Positions 23,865 through 34,375 of a stretch of 64,000 nt of DNA are shown here, in pieces. The notes below the pieces were generated by a model. The model searched no databases. It saw nothing but the letters and a program-made list of their open reading frames with translations, and had not been told where the DNA came from. The first letter of the stretch is position 1. Every line of letters begins with the position of its first letter. Source of the DNA: Chelonoidis abingdonii (Eukaryota > Chordata > Testudines > Testudinidae); NCBI RefSeq assembly GCF_003597395.2, contig NC_133769.1, positions 178,035,204-178,099,203 on the forward strand, in the 5' to 3' direction. A program made the position numbers and the translations under genes.

Positions 23865-25057
23865 TGTAAGCAGAGTCAGGATGAGCTGTACCCTGACATC
23901 TGGTGGTGAATTATGGGAAGTGTGGAAAGAATGTCCGGAATGTGAAATCTCAAATATTTGCATAGGCACGCCTACCCCATCCCAGACTGCCGAGCTGTGG
24001 GACTGCTTTGTGACAGAAATGACTCAACCTCAGTTGGGTGGTACTTGCTAGACAAGGGACATGGGTTCCAAAACCCGAAGGAGAGAGGTTGGGGACAGTA
24101 ATTGTTCTGGGTGCAGGGCTCCTGTGGAGCTCAGAAGCACCAGTTGCACACCCTCATCTCTCCACGGTGGAGAGGCGAGTTGATTTTTATCCCTAAGACC
24201 TAGATACAGTTGCGAGTCTTAACTACACTTGGGCTAGGCCTAGCATTGCCTCCCCTAACATGTGCTGAGATCAATCTAAGAAGCTGAGATCACAAAAAGA
24301 GCTGAGTTACTGACGCTGGAGCACTGATACTGTTGACTAATAGGGAGCCTGAAGCACAATGTGGAACGACTCTGGCGGAGTAGGACAGTTTGTGAGGATG
24401 GCTGGCAGCGGACCACGGGACAGTGTCGGAGCGGGAGTGGACTGGCAGACGGAAGCGTTGTGGGCGTGTGGCGCGCCCACAGAGCAAGGGACGAAATCGA
24501 GAGTACACTGGAGCACAATAGCCGCCACGAGGCGTGGTTGGAGCAGAGCAGTTTATGAGGGGCCAGAAGGAAGCAGAGCTGGAGCGGCTGGTAAGGCGAG
24601 CAGTTTCGGGAGAAGCGGAAGCAGAAACCCACGGAGAGGCCAGTGCCCGTGGTCCCCTTTCCCCAGCTGGGTCTACATAGAAACCTATCTGGGGTGGCAT
24701 TGACCAGAGACTTTTGGGTTGTTGGACTTTGGAGTGATTGGACTTAAGACCCTAAGGGGAAAAGGACATTGCCAAATGTACTTGGGGGGTGGTTATGGTT
24801 TGTGTTATAACTCTGTTTGTGGTGTTTCTCCAATGGGATGCCGCATTGATTCCTTCCTTTATTAAAAAGATTTCGCTACACTCAGACTCCGTGCTTGCGA
24901 GAGGGGAAGTATTGCCTCCCAGAGGGTGTGGTATGTAAGTGTCCCAGGTCACTGGGTGGGGGCTCGAGCCGGTTATGCCTTGTGTTATTGAAACGGAACC
25001 CCTGGATACTGAACCTGGCCCTTGTTGCTGCCAACTCAGAGGGGCAGAAGGGTTACA
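23865..25057 (+). mobile_element. Solo LTR with exact 4-base target duplication
   Basis: The 1193-base element starts TGTAAGCAGAGTCAGGATG and ends AGAAGGGTTACA, giving TGTAA...TTACA ends. TCTA flanks it on both sides (23861-23864 and 25058-25061), an exact 4-base target duplication. An ATTAAA polyadenylation-like signal near 24861 is followed within a few tens of bases by the probable R/U5 region, which fixes orientation as +. There are no internal genes, so it arose by recombination between two LTRs. The GC-rich block at about 24370-24560 gives open frames on both strands that are by-products of composition. Overall this is the best-defined insertion in the window. Confidence 0.85.
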
Positions 25058-25539
25058 TCTATCTTCTCCCATCCTTTATTGGGGCATACTTTTTTCAGTA
25101 CTTTCTTCTTTCCCCCCACCCATCATCCATGTGGTCTTTTCCCCTTCAAAGTTTCCCTGCCTTTCTAAATATATCCTTTCGTTAATTGCTATTCTGTCTC
25201 CTTTCCTCTCATCTCCAGCTCCCTTTCCTCCCCTATTTTCTCCTTAGCCCCTTGCCCTGAAACTTAGCTTCCCCTACACCTTAAGCAAGGGGACTTGTGT
25301 GGCTCTCCCACCATTTTGGTGAGACCCCTAACAGCTGCTTGTGCAGCTAGAGTTGTTTCTCCCCTCAGTTCAGCTCCATACTCAATAGCTGTTCTCCTAT
25401 GCTTTGGAGGGTTAGGGGACAGCACCAGCAGAATTTTGTAATCTGTCTCCCACAGGTGTCTCTCTCCCTCACAAAGCCAAATAGGACAAAATAGTAAGTG
25501 AGAATCTTTATTCTGCCTGCCTGAAACCACAGGATTGTA

Positions 25540-25770
25540 GTAAACAGACTGCCAAGAATGTGGTAAAGTCCAAGGATCTGGTAAATTATCCAACAATTGA
25601 AGTATTTAAATCAACACTGGATGTCTTTTGCTAACAGCGATGACCTAGTTCAAGTCCAAGTTTTTAGGACAGATGAAAGATTCACAGGGTGAAATTCTAT
25701 GGCCTACGTGATAGAGGAGTTCAGGAGAGACGATCACAATTGTCTCTTCTGGATTTAAAATCTATGAAAC
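25540..25770 (+). mobile_element. CR1 LINE 3' tail
   Basis: Phrases GAAGTATTTAAATCAACACT, GGATGTCTTTTGCTAACAG, AAATTCTATGGCCTACGTG, CGATCACAATTGTCTC and AAATCTATGAAAC occur in CR1 3' end order on the + strand. Decayed and 5'-truncated. Confidence 0.75.
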
Positions 25771-26368
25771 AAAGTGTGTTGGGGGCATTCTGGGAGCAAC
25801 TATCTATCTAATTTAGGGTTTTATGCTGCCACCTATCACTGTAGTATTTCAGCACCTTCCATGTAAAATCAACAGCAACAGCAGAGTCTCTAGTGAACTT
25901 CATCGATTTTCTTGCACTTCATCCCTTTTTGGAGTCAGAACTCTGCTTGGGGGTAGTTTGGTTTTGAGGGGTAGTTGGTAGGAGTTTACAAATAAAACAG
26001 AGAGTCATGTTGTGAGCATCTTTCATGGTGGAAAGGCTTTCTCAAAAGCAGGTTTTGCAACGTTTCCTAAAAATGGTCTGATTCTGAATTCACCTGATCA
26101 TCTCTAGACGTTTTCTCTGTAGCCAGATTCTGTCGACTGAGAATGCTCTGTCCCCAGCTCTCACCTGCTTCATTCATGGTTTTGTGATCTGCATTGTTGT
26201 GAAGGAGTGCAGCTGTCACAGTAGTTCACAGAGCAAATTCAGTCTTTTATATAGCTGGGTTTGAACTATTAATTGATCTATTAAATGCCAACTGGGACTT
26301 GAATAGAGAGGAGAGAGGGAGGGAGTGTTCTGTTCTGTACTCAGATTACTCGGCCTACCTGTTTCAAT
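25771..26368. other. No gene or recognisable repeat
   Basis: Unassigned sequence between a CR1 tail and a MITE. Confidence 0.35.
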
Positions 26369-26622
26369 GGTATGTTTGTACTGCAATTACAAGGTGTGAG
26401 TGCAGCTCAGCTAAACAAACCCCAGCTAGCTTTAATCTAGCTAGCCCAGGTCCCAAACAGTGAAGCCAAGAAACCTGGATAATCACCCATGGGGCTACCA
26501 CATGCTGAAGCATGCACTGCTGCAGCTTCACTGCTCTGGGACCCAAGCTAACTAGATTAATACTAGCTTTTGTATGTCTAATCAAGCTGCAATCACCCGT
26601 TTGGCTGTAATGTAGATATAAC
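26369..26622. mobile_element. Foldback MITE of the GGTATGTCTACACTGCA type
   Basis: The left end GGTATGTTTGTACTGCAATT matches the inverse complement of the right end (GTTATATCTACATTACAGCC) loosely. The interior also folds: CTAGCTTTAATCTAGCTAGC and GTCCCAAACAGTGAAG at about 26424-26466 pair with CTTCACTGCTCTGGGAC and CTAACTAGATTAATACTAGC at about 26526-26570. The whole element can therefore form one long imperfect hairpin. Confidence 0.65.
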
Positions 26623-26649
26623 TAGAGTAGGAAGGTAGACTTCTCTCCA

Positions 26650-27545
26650 GGCTTTCAGAAAAAGTCAGGGAAAACAAGACTTGGCATTCCTGATATGTAA
26701 TGCTGATTTTTAAAAAAGGCTCCAAAGGTGATCCCACAATTACAATTCAGTAAGCCTAAATTCACTACCATGTACATTGGTTGAAACTATAGTAAAGAAC
26801 GGAATTATCAGACACATAGATGAACATGATATGTTGGGGAAGAGTTAATATGTCTTTTGCAAAGGGAAATCATCCCTCATCAATCTATTAGAATTCCTTG
26901 AGGGGGAGCAACAAACTTGTGGACAAGGGTGATCCAGTGTTATCGAGTATACCTGGACTTACAGAAAGCTTTTGACAAGGTCCCTCACCAAATGCTCTTA
27001 AAAAGAGTAGGCAGTCATGGAATAAGAAGAAAGGCCCTCTAACTGATCACTAACTGGTTAAAAGATAGGAAACAAAGAGGAGAAATAAATGGTCAGTTTT
27101 CATAGTGGAGAGAGGTAAATAGCGAAGTCTCCCAAGGATCTGTATTGGGACGAGTGCTGTTCAACAGATTCATAAATGATCTACGAAGGCAGTAAACAGT
27201 GAGGTGACAAAGTTTGCAGGTGATACAAGAGTATTCAAGATTGCAGTCAGCTTTGGACTGAACTACTATGAGTTATCAAGGGCTCTCACTAAACTGAGTT
27301 ACTGGGAACAAAATGCCATATTACATTTAATGTTGATAAATCCCAGCTATGCGTACAGACTGATGGGCTCCATCATCTAAATTAGCTGTTACCACCCAAG
27401 GAGGAGACCTTGCAGTCACTGTTCTGTGAAAACCCCGCTCAGTGCGCAGCAGCCATCAGAAAAGCGAGCAGGCTGTTAGGGACCATTAGGACAGGAACAG
27501 AGCATACAACAGAACATAGCATAATGCCGCTCTATAAAGCCATGG
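26650..27545 (+). pseudogene. CR1-type LINE reverse transcriptase fragment
   Basis: Part of ORF2 of a CR1-like non-LTR retrotransposon. The translation, broken by stops and frame changes, shows YLDLQKAFDKVPHQML, ITNWLKDRKQRGEING, SQGSVLGRVLFNRFINDL and KFAGDTRVF, the last being the catalytic FADD box with the first aspartate changed to glycine. Further on, KASRLLGTIR and IMPLYKAM match the thumb/connection region. It is truncated at both ends: the endonuclease is missing, and homology stops near 27545 exactly where the GC-rich CREG1 promoter begins. Confidence 0.85.
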
Positions 27546-27768
27546 TATCCAGGGGGCAGCCTGGCAATAGCCATGCAAAACAGTCTAGCGGGGGCAGGGT
27601 GCGTGGGACAAACCTGGGGCGCTTCCAAGGGAGACCCGGGCACCAAACGCCCCCTGTTGCCTGGGCCCGGGTGCTGCAAGGAGAGGGAAGAACGAACCGC
27701 ACCAGCTCGCGCGCGCCGCCGCCCGGGGAGTCAGTGGCCTCCTCGTCGCACAGCTGCCCCCCTTCTCC

Positions 27769-27776
27769 CACGTGAC
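27769..27776 (+). promoter_or_regulatory. CREG1: E-box CACGTGAC in the CREG1 promoter
   Basis: CACGTGAC matches the core of the E-box recognised by USF and TFE/MITF factors and seven or eight positions of the CLEAR motif of lysosomal genes (GTCACGTGAC). It lies about 450 bases upstream of the ATG. Its use is inference. Confidence 0.4.
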
Positions 27777-28221
27777 CAGTTTGTTTATGTTTTACCTAAC
27801 CAGTAGCTAGGTCTGTGAGTGCCACTCACTCCGCCCCAATTCTCTTTAATCCCGCCTCCGCCCGCCCAGTGCCAGTTGTTATTGGAGGAGAAAGGCTGAT
27901 ATTTGAGTGACTTCCGCCGCACAGAGCTGGTGCGAGAATCGGTTATGTTTACAACCGACAGACTTTGTGCTCATTAGCCCCGCCCCTGGCAGAGCTCATT
28001 GGAGGATATGAGAGGAAGGGGTGCTTCCATTGGCTGAGAGCAGAATGACCACGCCCCACTGAAGCGGGTATTCCATACCTTTGCGCCTCCAACACGCCCT
28101 CATTGGTGGAGACGGCCGGGTGGTGGGTGCCCGTTGGCTGAGAGTGGTGTGGCCCCACCCCGTCAGGAGGAAACAGCGTGGCCTCCAGCTGCAGGGAGGG
28201 TTAGTTACGATCTTAGTTACG

Positions 28222-28507
28222 ATGAGGCTGCTGCTCCTGCCCTGGGCGCTGCTGGCGTTGCTGGCCGGCGCGGGGGCCGGGATCCCGCCGCACGAGGACG
28301 CGGCGCGCGTGGCCCGCTACGTGGTTCACCAGTGCGACTGGGGCGCGACTGGGCGCGCTGGCCACGCTGTCCGCGCGGCGCGAGCCGCTGCGGGGCCGCC
28401 CCTTCGCCAACGTCTTCTCGCTGAGCGACGGGCCGCCCGGGCCCCGCGGCAGCGGCGTCCCCTACCTCTACCTCACCGCGCTGGAGGTGTCCGTGCAGGA
28501 CCTGCAG
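28222..28507 (+). CDS. CREG1: CREG1 coding exon 1 with frameshifting duplication
   Basis: The first ATG in this frame lies at 28222 and is followed by a 20-residue hydrophobic signal peptide. The frame is correct to residue 42 (CDWGA). There GACTGGGGCGC is followed at once by GACTGGGCGC, a 10-base near-copy; skipping it restores 50 further codons of good CREG1 similarity from 28358 to the donor CAG|GTGAGC at 28507. Read literally, the exon goes out of frame after DWGA and gives an arginine/alanine-rich nonsense tail. The start ATG overlaps the second of two TTAGTTACGAT repeats (28201-28224). Confidence 0.88.
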
Positions 28508-31500
28508 GTGAGCGCGGGGACCCGCCGCCCCGGCTGGAGGAGGTGGGTGGCACCGGGCCCGCAGGACTGGGGCTGGGCGCGGCGGGCGATCGCTGACCCC
28601 AGTACTTGGAGGGGGGTTCGCGTCCGTGTTACTGGACCTTCCGCCTTGCGGCGGGGCCGGCTGCCCCCCTCCTCCCCCCCCTCGCGGCGGGGCCGGCTGC
28701 CCTTTCCGCGCGCTCCGGTGTCCCTCAGTGAGTCAGTGCAAAGACCGAGCTCATCTAGCCCGGTGTGTCTCTTCTGCACCGCTCAGAGGGGATAAAGCTT
28801 GATCTGGCAGCAGAGGGGACTGGGTTTGCTATTCCAGGCTACAGGGGAGCTGCTGCTGAGTGTGCCCTTCCTCCCCCATTTGTGAGTGGTGTTATACCCC
28901 TGCTGCGATGTCCTGTGTACCCATGGCACACATGCCAGTTGTGGTACACATGAGAGCTTTGCTGACACTGAATGGGTCTCAAGCATACCAAGATTGCTAA
29001 TTGCCTTTGAACAGTAAAGGAAGTGTATATTGAGATCTGTCTTAATTTGGATGTTACTAGCACACATCCTTGCTTATTATCACCAATTATGGAACTTGTT
29101 GGGCAAGTTAATAATCATCTTATGGTATGTGGAAATGGCAAGAATCATCACTCCTGTATTGCAGTGATCCTTTGCTTAGCATCCTTGCAAAAACTGCAAA
29201 TATTAATGTGTGAAAATTTGAAATAAAAGTAGGGATATTGGCATATGAATTAGCTCAGATATTTGAAAAAACAGTCTAACTTCCTAACCTACTTGCTGCT
29301 AATATATTTGTAGTATGTGATACTTTGTTCAGGAGTTGGAACATTCTTTCCTCTGTGACTACTATGACTTGAGTGCAGATTAAAATAGCCGTTATGGAAT
29401 ACAACATCTGGAAATATCAGAAGCATAATAAAGTGAAGACAGTGAAGCTGCTAAATGTACAGAAGAGGACTGGTGACTAAAAATAGTATAGCGTTTGATC
29501 AGCAAAGCATCAAGCATTCTGCCCTGGTGGTTCTTTAGATCTTAACGTATCAGTGTAGAATGTTACAAGCAGCCAGGAAAGTAATCTCTAGGCAAGTCTC
29601 CTCAAACATGTCATGGTCATCTATGACAAAAATGCACCAATAGATGAAACTGCTGAAGCTCTAAGAGGAGGCACTGAATAAAGAAGCAGAGAACTGCAAA
29701 AAGATCAAAAAGGGGAGGGTAGGCACCAAATGAGCCACAAAGGACTTGAGCTGAAAAATTGGCAGGGTGTGTCTATACTTCAGGAAAACAGAAATAAAAA
29801 AACAAGGCAGCTAGTCTGAGCCCAGATTGGCTTACTTGGGCTCAGGGGGCTTGCACTGTGAGGCTAAAAATATCAGTGTGGATATTGCCGCTTGGTCTGG
29901 AGCAGTGGTGGGCAGGCAGTGGGCAGCATGCGGCCAATCAGGTTAAGCTGATTGCGGGCCACAAGATATTTTGCTGACATTAATCGTTCCCTGGCACTGC
30001 CCCCCACAGCTCTGAGTTCCGAGACCCTCCTGGCTGAGGTGATAGCCACTAAGAATGCGACCTTATATGAGAGAGATAGTAGAGAGCACAAGAGTGGCCG
30101 TGGTTCGCTGTTCCTAGCCAGTGGGAGCTGCGGGAAGCGGCTGGCGGACTGATGGGCTGCAGGTTGCCCACCACTGTTCTGGAGCCTGGGCTCAGCGATC
30201 CTCTCGTGGGTTTGAGAGCCCGAATGGGAACATACACACTGCTATTTTTAGCCCTGTTCCATGAGTCCAAGTGAGTTGGTGTGATTCAGTGTCTTTTGCA
30301 GTGTAGATGTACCTGAAGAGCTTAAGAGATACTCAGACCAACTACTTATTAAATTCATTTATAGCTGAAGCAAAAGGCATATGAGAGCAGAAAGAGAGTC
30401 AGAATAGCAACCACTGAAAGTCCATAATCAGCTCCTGCTAAACTTCTTTTCTTGGTTTGGTGAAGAATGAACTAACTAGACTGATTTAGCACACTTAAGG
30501 CGATAGCAGCAGTTGGTTGTATGTACAATGCAGTAGAGGAGTGGACGGGAGAGGCTTTCTGCACTATTTACAGAAGTAGTAGCAGTGACTAATTTTAAAA
30601 GTAATAGAAGTGTGTCATGATTCCCACTGGGATCATGAGATCCAGAAATGACGAACCAATAGCGATGGTATTGTTTGAAGAAATTATTAAACTATGTAAT
30701 ACTCAGGATGATGCTACTTATTTTTACATGTCTGCACACACACAAGTCCCTGTAAAAGAGTGTAGTCTAAACAACACAGATTTGGAGAAGAATCCAATAC
30801 ATCCTTTCCCCTCTCTTCACTCCTGTTTTCTTTGTAAAGAGAACTAAAACTTGGGCAAAACAAGCATGAAGTTTTGTTTTAGCCTTTTTCCATATAACTA
30901 ATGCCAATTTGCCTCTTGAATTATCTGTCTGTAGTCTTCACCTGGTATGTTGAATGCTTTGCAGTTACCATTTTTCCCTTTTAATTTCTATTTGTAATAT
31001 TTCATTTATGAAACTGTCTGTTTTAAGAAATATGGAGGTTTGATCAAACATTGCATGTTATGACCCCTGCCTAACTGTTTTAACACTGTCATAGATTTTA
31101 CTGGTTCAGTGGACTCTTTCCAATCAGAAAACTCCCCCACAGACATCAGGTTCTCTTATCTGTATTCTGCTGTTGCAGCACAGAGATCAACTGTTTGGTT
31201 CATCACATAGAGACCTGTGCCAGCAGATAACACCAAATAACTATGACTCAGCTCTTTTTGGAGTTGAGTAACTTGAGCATCTGCATGGTCATAGTCTCGT
31301 GATGGCTGTAGTTCCATAAATGCAGTGGGAACTTGTATAGTGCTTAGGTCACTTAATTTTTTTTTGCTGAAATAAGCTATTCTAATAGAATTTCCCAGAT
31401 GCACATTGAACTCTTAGTTGTGTTTCGGGGGAGGTGTGAAATATAATGTCAAATGATATTAAATCTAGTGTTTTGAAAGGAGACTTCAGGTTCTGAAAGC

Positions 31501-34375
31501 AAAGAAATGCACAAGAAAATTGGAAACTTAGGCAGCCCTACATAAAGTTTTGTGCAGATATTCTTCCTTCTCTAGCTAAAAGCTCTACAGATCTTTGCAA
31601 TTACAAAACTAAATTCATTTGGGGCCTAATTTATATATGAATCTTGTCCTCAGGAGGTAAAAGCCTTAATAACTTCTACTTTATCTGTTGGAGGACCAGA
31701 ACTTACTTAAATTTTGCCCTTCTCTGAAGTCCGTTACTGCTAACCTGGTAAACTGAAACCAAGCTGAGAGGAATGAGGCTTATCTTCTATTATTGGTTAA
31801 GCAGACTTGTAAACAGACATGAGTCCTCCTCAGTTGGATCTGCACTGATGGACTCTTGCCCCTGTGTGAAACCCCATTGCATGGGCATAAGGGGCTGCGC
31901 GTGTGATTTGACTTCAACATTGGGGGGAGGGTGTTATAGTCTTATAAATATTGAAAATAAAGAAGTTTATGTGAATGTTCACTCCATGATGGGAATGCAG
32001 TTTTTTGAAATATTCCTCTTCTGCCCCCCCCCCCCCTTTGGAGGCATAATTTTTGTTGAATTGTTTGTTTCCTGACATACACTTAAGGTCTAACTACACT
32101 AGGGGGTCTTTGCACTGATGTAGATTCACTACTCCATTTTAAAGCAGGCTCGCATTAGTGCAATGTATCTTGGTTTCAGATGCAACATACCTATACCAGG
32201 AATTTGCATCCACGTAGCTAATGTGGTCAGGACCCATAACCTGTATCTTAAACGCATACTGACTTTTACCACATCCACATCTAGCTTTGGAAGCAAAACT
32301 GATTTCCTGATCTGGATTCTTACTACAAAAGCTTCTATTTAAATTTCTTGATGTTTTCAACAAATTAATTTGTTGTAAAATTTAAAAAAATCTCCATGCA
32401 TGTGTTGACAACCACTAAGTGTGACAAGTTATAGTTAAGGCATTCTCATCATGTCAGCTTTTGGGCCTTTCTAATTTATTCTTGGACACATACTTGTCAT
32501 GCTTATTTTTAGACCAAAGGTGTGGTGTTTTTTTGGGTTGTTTTTTTTTAAACTAGGAGTAAGTCTTTCAGCTATGTTTGTGCTACCAGAATGGAGTTGG
32601 GTGCTTTTTATTTTAAACAGTTGAAGTTGCTTTCAAGTAGATTTTTACACTCCTGACTTAAACTGGATTTTTAAAACTAGCTTCAAACATCGATGGAGTT
32701 GAGGATATATAGATCATATGTTACATTCAAGTGTTAATGAGGCCCATTTTTTTTGAGCCCTCCAATTGTACGTTAGACAAATTTTGCTGTTAGAACCTTC
32801 TAAACTGCGTGGTCTTCCAGACCTATTCAGAGGCCATCTATCTAGGGTTTCAAATTAAGTAGTTTTAGAAGAATAATATAACTAGAATAAGAAGGTGGAG
32901 ACAAATGTTGATAACTTTTTTTCTTCTCACTAAGCATTTTGGGTACTACCTGGACCTTAATTTGAAAATACCTTTTGTGACAATCATTCAGGGATGGGTA
33001 TTTACCAGAGGTGTTTTTACTAGATAGAATCAAGATTTTTACAACCCCAGGAAAAACTAGTTAGTTCCAGTTTAAGGCATTTAACAAAACCAAAAAACTG
33101 TTTCAAACGCACATCATAGTACATGTAGTTTTAGTTACATATTCAAATTGCGGTTACATAAGACAATAGACTTGTAGATTAATTTAGGATTGTACAAATG
33201 AAAAGTAAACTGCAGAGGGTGTAATATTAATATGTAACTGTAATACTGAACATTGGAATGTCTATACATATTAGTTTGATATTTTTCTCAAAGAAATTAT
33301 ACATATCATGACTCATATGTCAGTTTTCAGTATTGCATAAACAAAAGTTGAAAACATTAGATGGGACAAAAAACACCAATAATGCAGTTATAAGCTTGAA
33401 GCATAATGCATGCAGAGTTGCAGACTACAGTCTAGCATTCTGTCGAAGAAGACCAGCTTTGATGTCGAGCCTATTCCTCAGTTTTGAATGGATGTTTGAA
33501 AAGATGCATTCTGAACTTGCTGGACATTGATGCAATTATTTTAAACCAGGTTTAGGCTGGTATGCACCAGTACCTGGCATTTCCTGGGATATTGACAACC
33601 CTGCAATCAGTTTATTTTAACACAGTTATGTAATGTATAGTTTTGGGACAGCTTTGCCAATTACTTACTGCTTGTATTTCAGGTGGATGCAAATGCCTCC
33701 CTAACAGTGTCTTTGGCACAGACTCCTTATTGCAAGAAGAGAGGCTATGATCCCCAGAATCCCCTGTGTGCCCACATTATCTTCTCTGGGACTGTTGATA
33801 AGGTAAACAACTGAAAGTCTGCACTGAACAGGACAGTATTGTGTACAAAGCAATACTCCTTAGTGAACAGAGAATAGAAATTTAATAACTTCTGTACAGA
33901 AGTGTAACATTACATACTTGACAGAAAAGATTCAAACTAATCTAATGATTCAGGCTGAGCTCTTTGACGATCTAGCAAGCTAGCTCATAGTTTGCATTGG
34001 TAGATTAACTCACAACTTCTGAGCAATACTCAAAGTGTCATTGAGAGTCTCTAGAGAGAATTCTGCAGAGCTACTACAGTGAGGGAAATCTCTAATATTC
34101 TTATTGGTAGTTGATTTAAAATGCTTCTAGATTTGTCTTTTACTAATGAAGCTTACATCATTTGTAATATGTTGCCGGTTACTTGTTAGGTGAATGAAAC
34201 AGAAGCTGTCTTTGCAAAGCTAGCATTATTCAGTCGACACCCTGAGATGGCAAGCTGGCCTCGAGATCATAACTGGTTCTTTGCCAAATTCAACATCACC
34301 AATATCTGGGTCCTGGACTACTTTGGTGGACTGAAAACTGTGACTCCACAAGAATATTACAATGTCACACCTTAG
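28222..34375 (+). CDS. CREG1: CREG1, cellular repressor of E1A-stimulated genes 1 (exons 1-3, split stop)
   Basis: Secreted glycoprotein that reaches lysosomes; its fold is related to FMN-binding split-barrel proteins but it lacks FMN. Coding segments are 28222-28507, 33683-33802 and 34190-34374, joined phase 0 to phase 0, with GT-AG introns; the stop TAG is completed by the first base of exon 4 at 35208. About 193 residues are expected without the exon 1 duplication (human about 220). Seen in order: signal peptide (MRLLLLPWALLALLAGAGAG), EDAARVARYVVH, RPFANVFSLSDGPPG, CKKRGYDPQNPLC, HNWFFAKFNITNIWVLDYFGG and a C-terminal YYNVTP. The three N-glycosylation sequons known in human (NET, NIT, NVT) are kept, and exon 2 adds NAS. 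A 10-base tandem duplication at 28347-28356 shifts the frame in exon 1. Whether the gene is broken or the assembly wrong cannot be told here. Confidence 0.9.
29764..30313. mobile_element. Outer hAT-type MITE in CREG1 intron 1
   Basis: The left end AGGGTGTGTCTATACTTCAG and the inverse complement of the right end (AGGTACATCTACACTGCAAA) give the terminal repeats. Inner blocks GAGCCCAGATTGG with GGGCTCAGGG on the left and GCCTGGGCTCAGCG on the right suggest internal symmetry. It is cut in two by the MITE at 29903-30176. Confidence 0.65.
29903..30176. mobile_element. Inner MITE (CAGTGGTGGGCA ends) with target duplication
   Basis: The left end CAGTGGTGGGCA and the right end TGCCCACCACTG are exact inverse complements over 12 bases. 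Flanking octamers GTCTGGAG (29895-29902) and TTCTGGAG (30177-30184) match at seven of eight positions, the 8-base duplication expected for hAT elements. It inserted into the older MITE at 29764-30313. Confidence 0.85.
33683..33802 (+). CDS. CREG1: CREG1 coding exon 2
   Basis: Forty codons, phase 0 at both sides, acceptor TTTCAG and donor AAG|GTAAAC. It encodes SLTVSLAQTPYCKKRGYDP and the CAHIIFSGTVDK end, which align directly with the human protein. NAS at its start is a potential N-glycosylation site that the human sequence lacks as I recall it. Confidence 0.93.
34190..34375 (+). CDS. CREG1: CREG1 coding exon 3 with split stop codon
   Basis: Acceptor TTGTTAG, then 61 codons from VNETEAVF to YYNVTP. 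The donor GTAAGT starts at 34375, so exon 3 ends with TA and exon 4 supplies G; retained intron and spliced transcript both read TAG, and the spliced one continues TAA. The protein end is therefore the same whether or not intron 3 is removed. Confidence 0.92.
   Translation: MNETEAVFAKLALFSRHPEMASWPRDHNWFFAKFNITNIWVLDYFGGLKTVTPQEYYNVTP

Larger units (their letters stand above)
27560..28760 (+). promoter_or_regulatory. CREG1: CpG-rich promoter and first-exon region of CREG1
   Basis: GC and CpG content rise sharply against the AT-rich surroundings. Inverted CCAAT boxes (ATTGG) occur near 27883, 27999, 28030 and 28103, with GC boxes (CCGCCC, CCCCGCCCC) near 27833, 27855 and 27978. There is no TATA box at a sensible distance, so a dispersed-start CpG promoter is likely. 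The ATG of CREG1 is at 28222. Within intron 1, GCGGCGGGGCCGGCTGCC is present twice at about 28649-28700. Confidence 0.8.
28508..33682 (+). other. CREG1: CREG1 intron 1
   Basis: A 5.2-kb intron, donor GTGAGC and acceptor TGTATTTCAG. It holds a nested pair of MITEs (29764-30313 and 29903-30176), a start of a hAT-like repeat near 32087 (TTAAGGTCTAACTACACTAG), a C-run at about 32027, and otherwise AT-rich unassigned sequence. Confidence 0.85.

Noticed and set aside
24276..24703. Overlapping open frames of 114-136 residues on both strands
   Set aside because: They lie inside the GC-rich part of the solo LTR at 23865-25057 and show no retroviral or host protein motif.
1..27500. Possible exons of RCSD1, the neighbour on the other side of CREG1 in human
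   Set aside because: I looked on the minus strand for its acidic, proline-rich protein and saw nothing similar. It probably lies beyond the window.
28081..28221. Upstream in-frame extension of CREG1
   Set aside because: It would need a non-ATG start (TTG at 28081). The ATG at 28222 begins a proper signal peptide.
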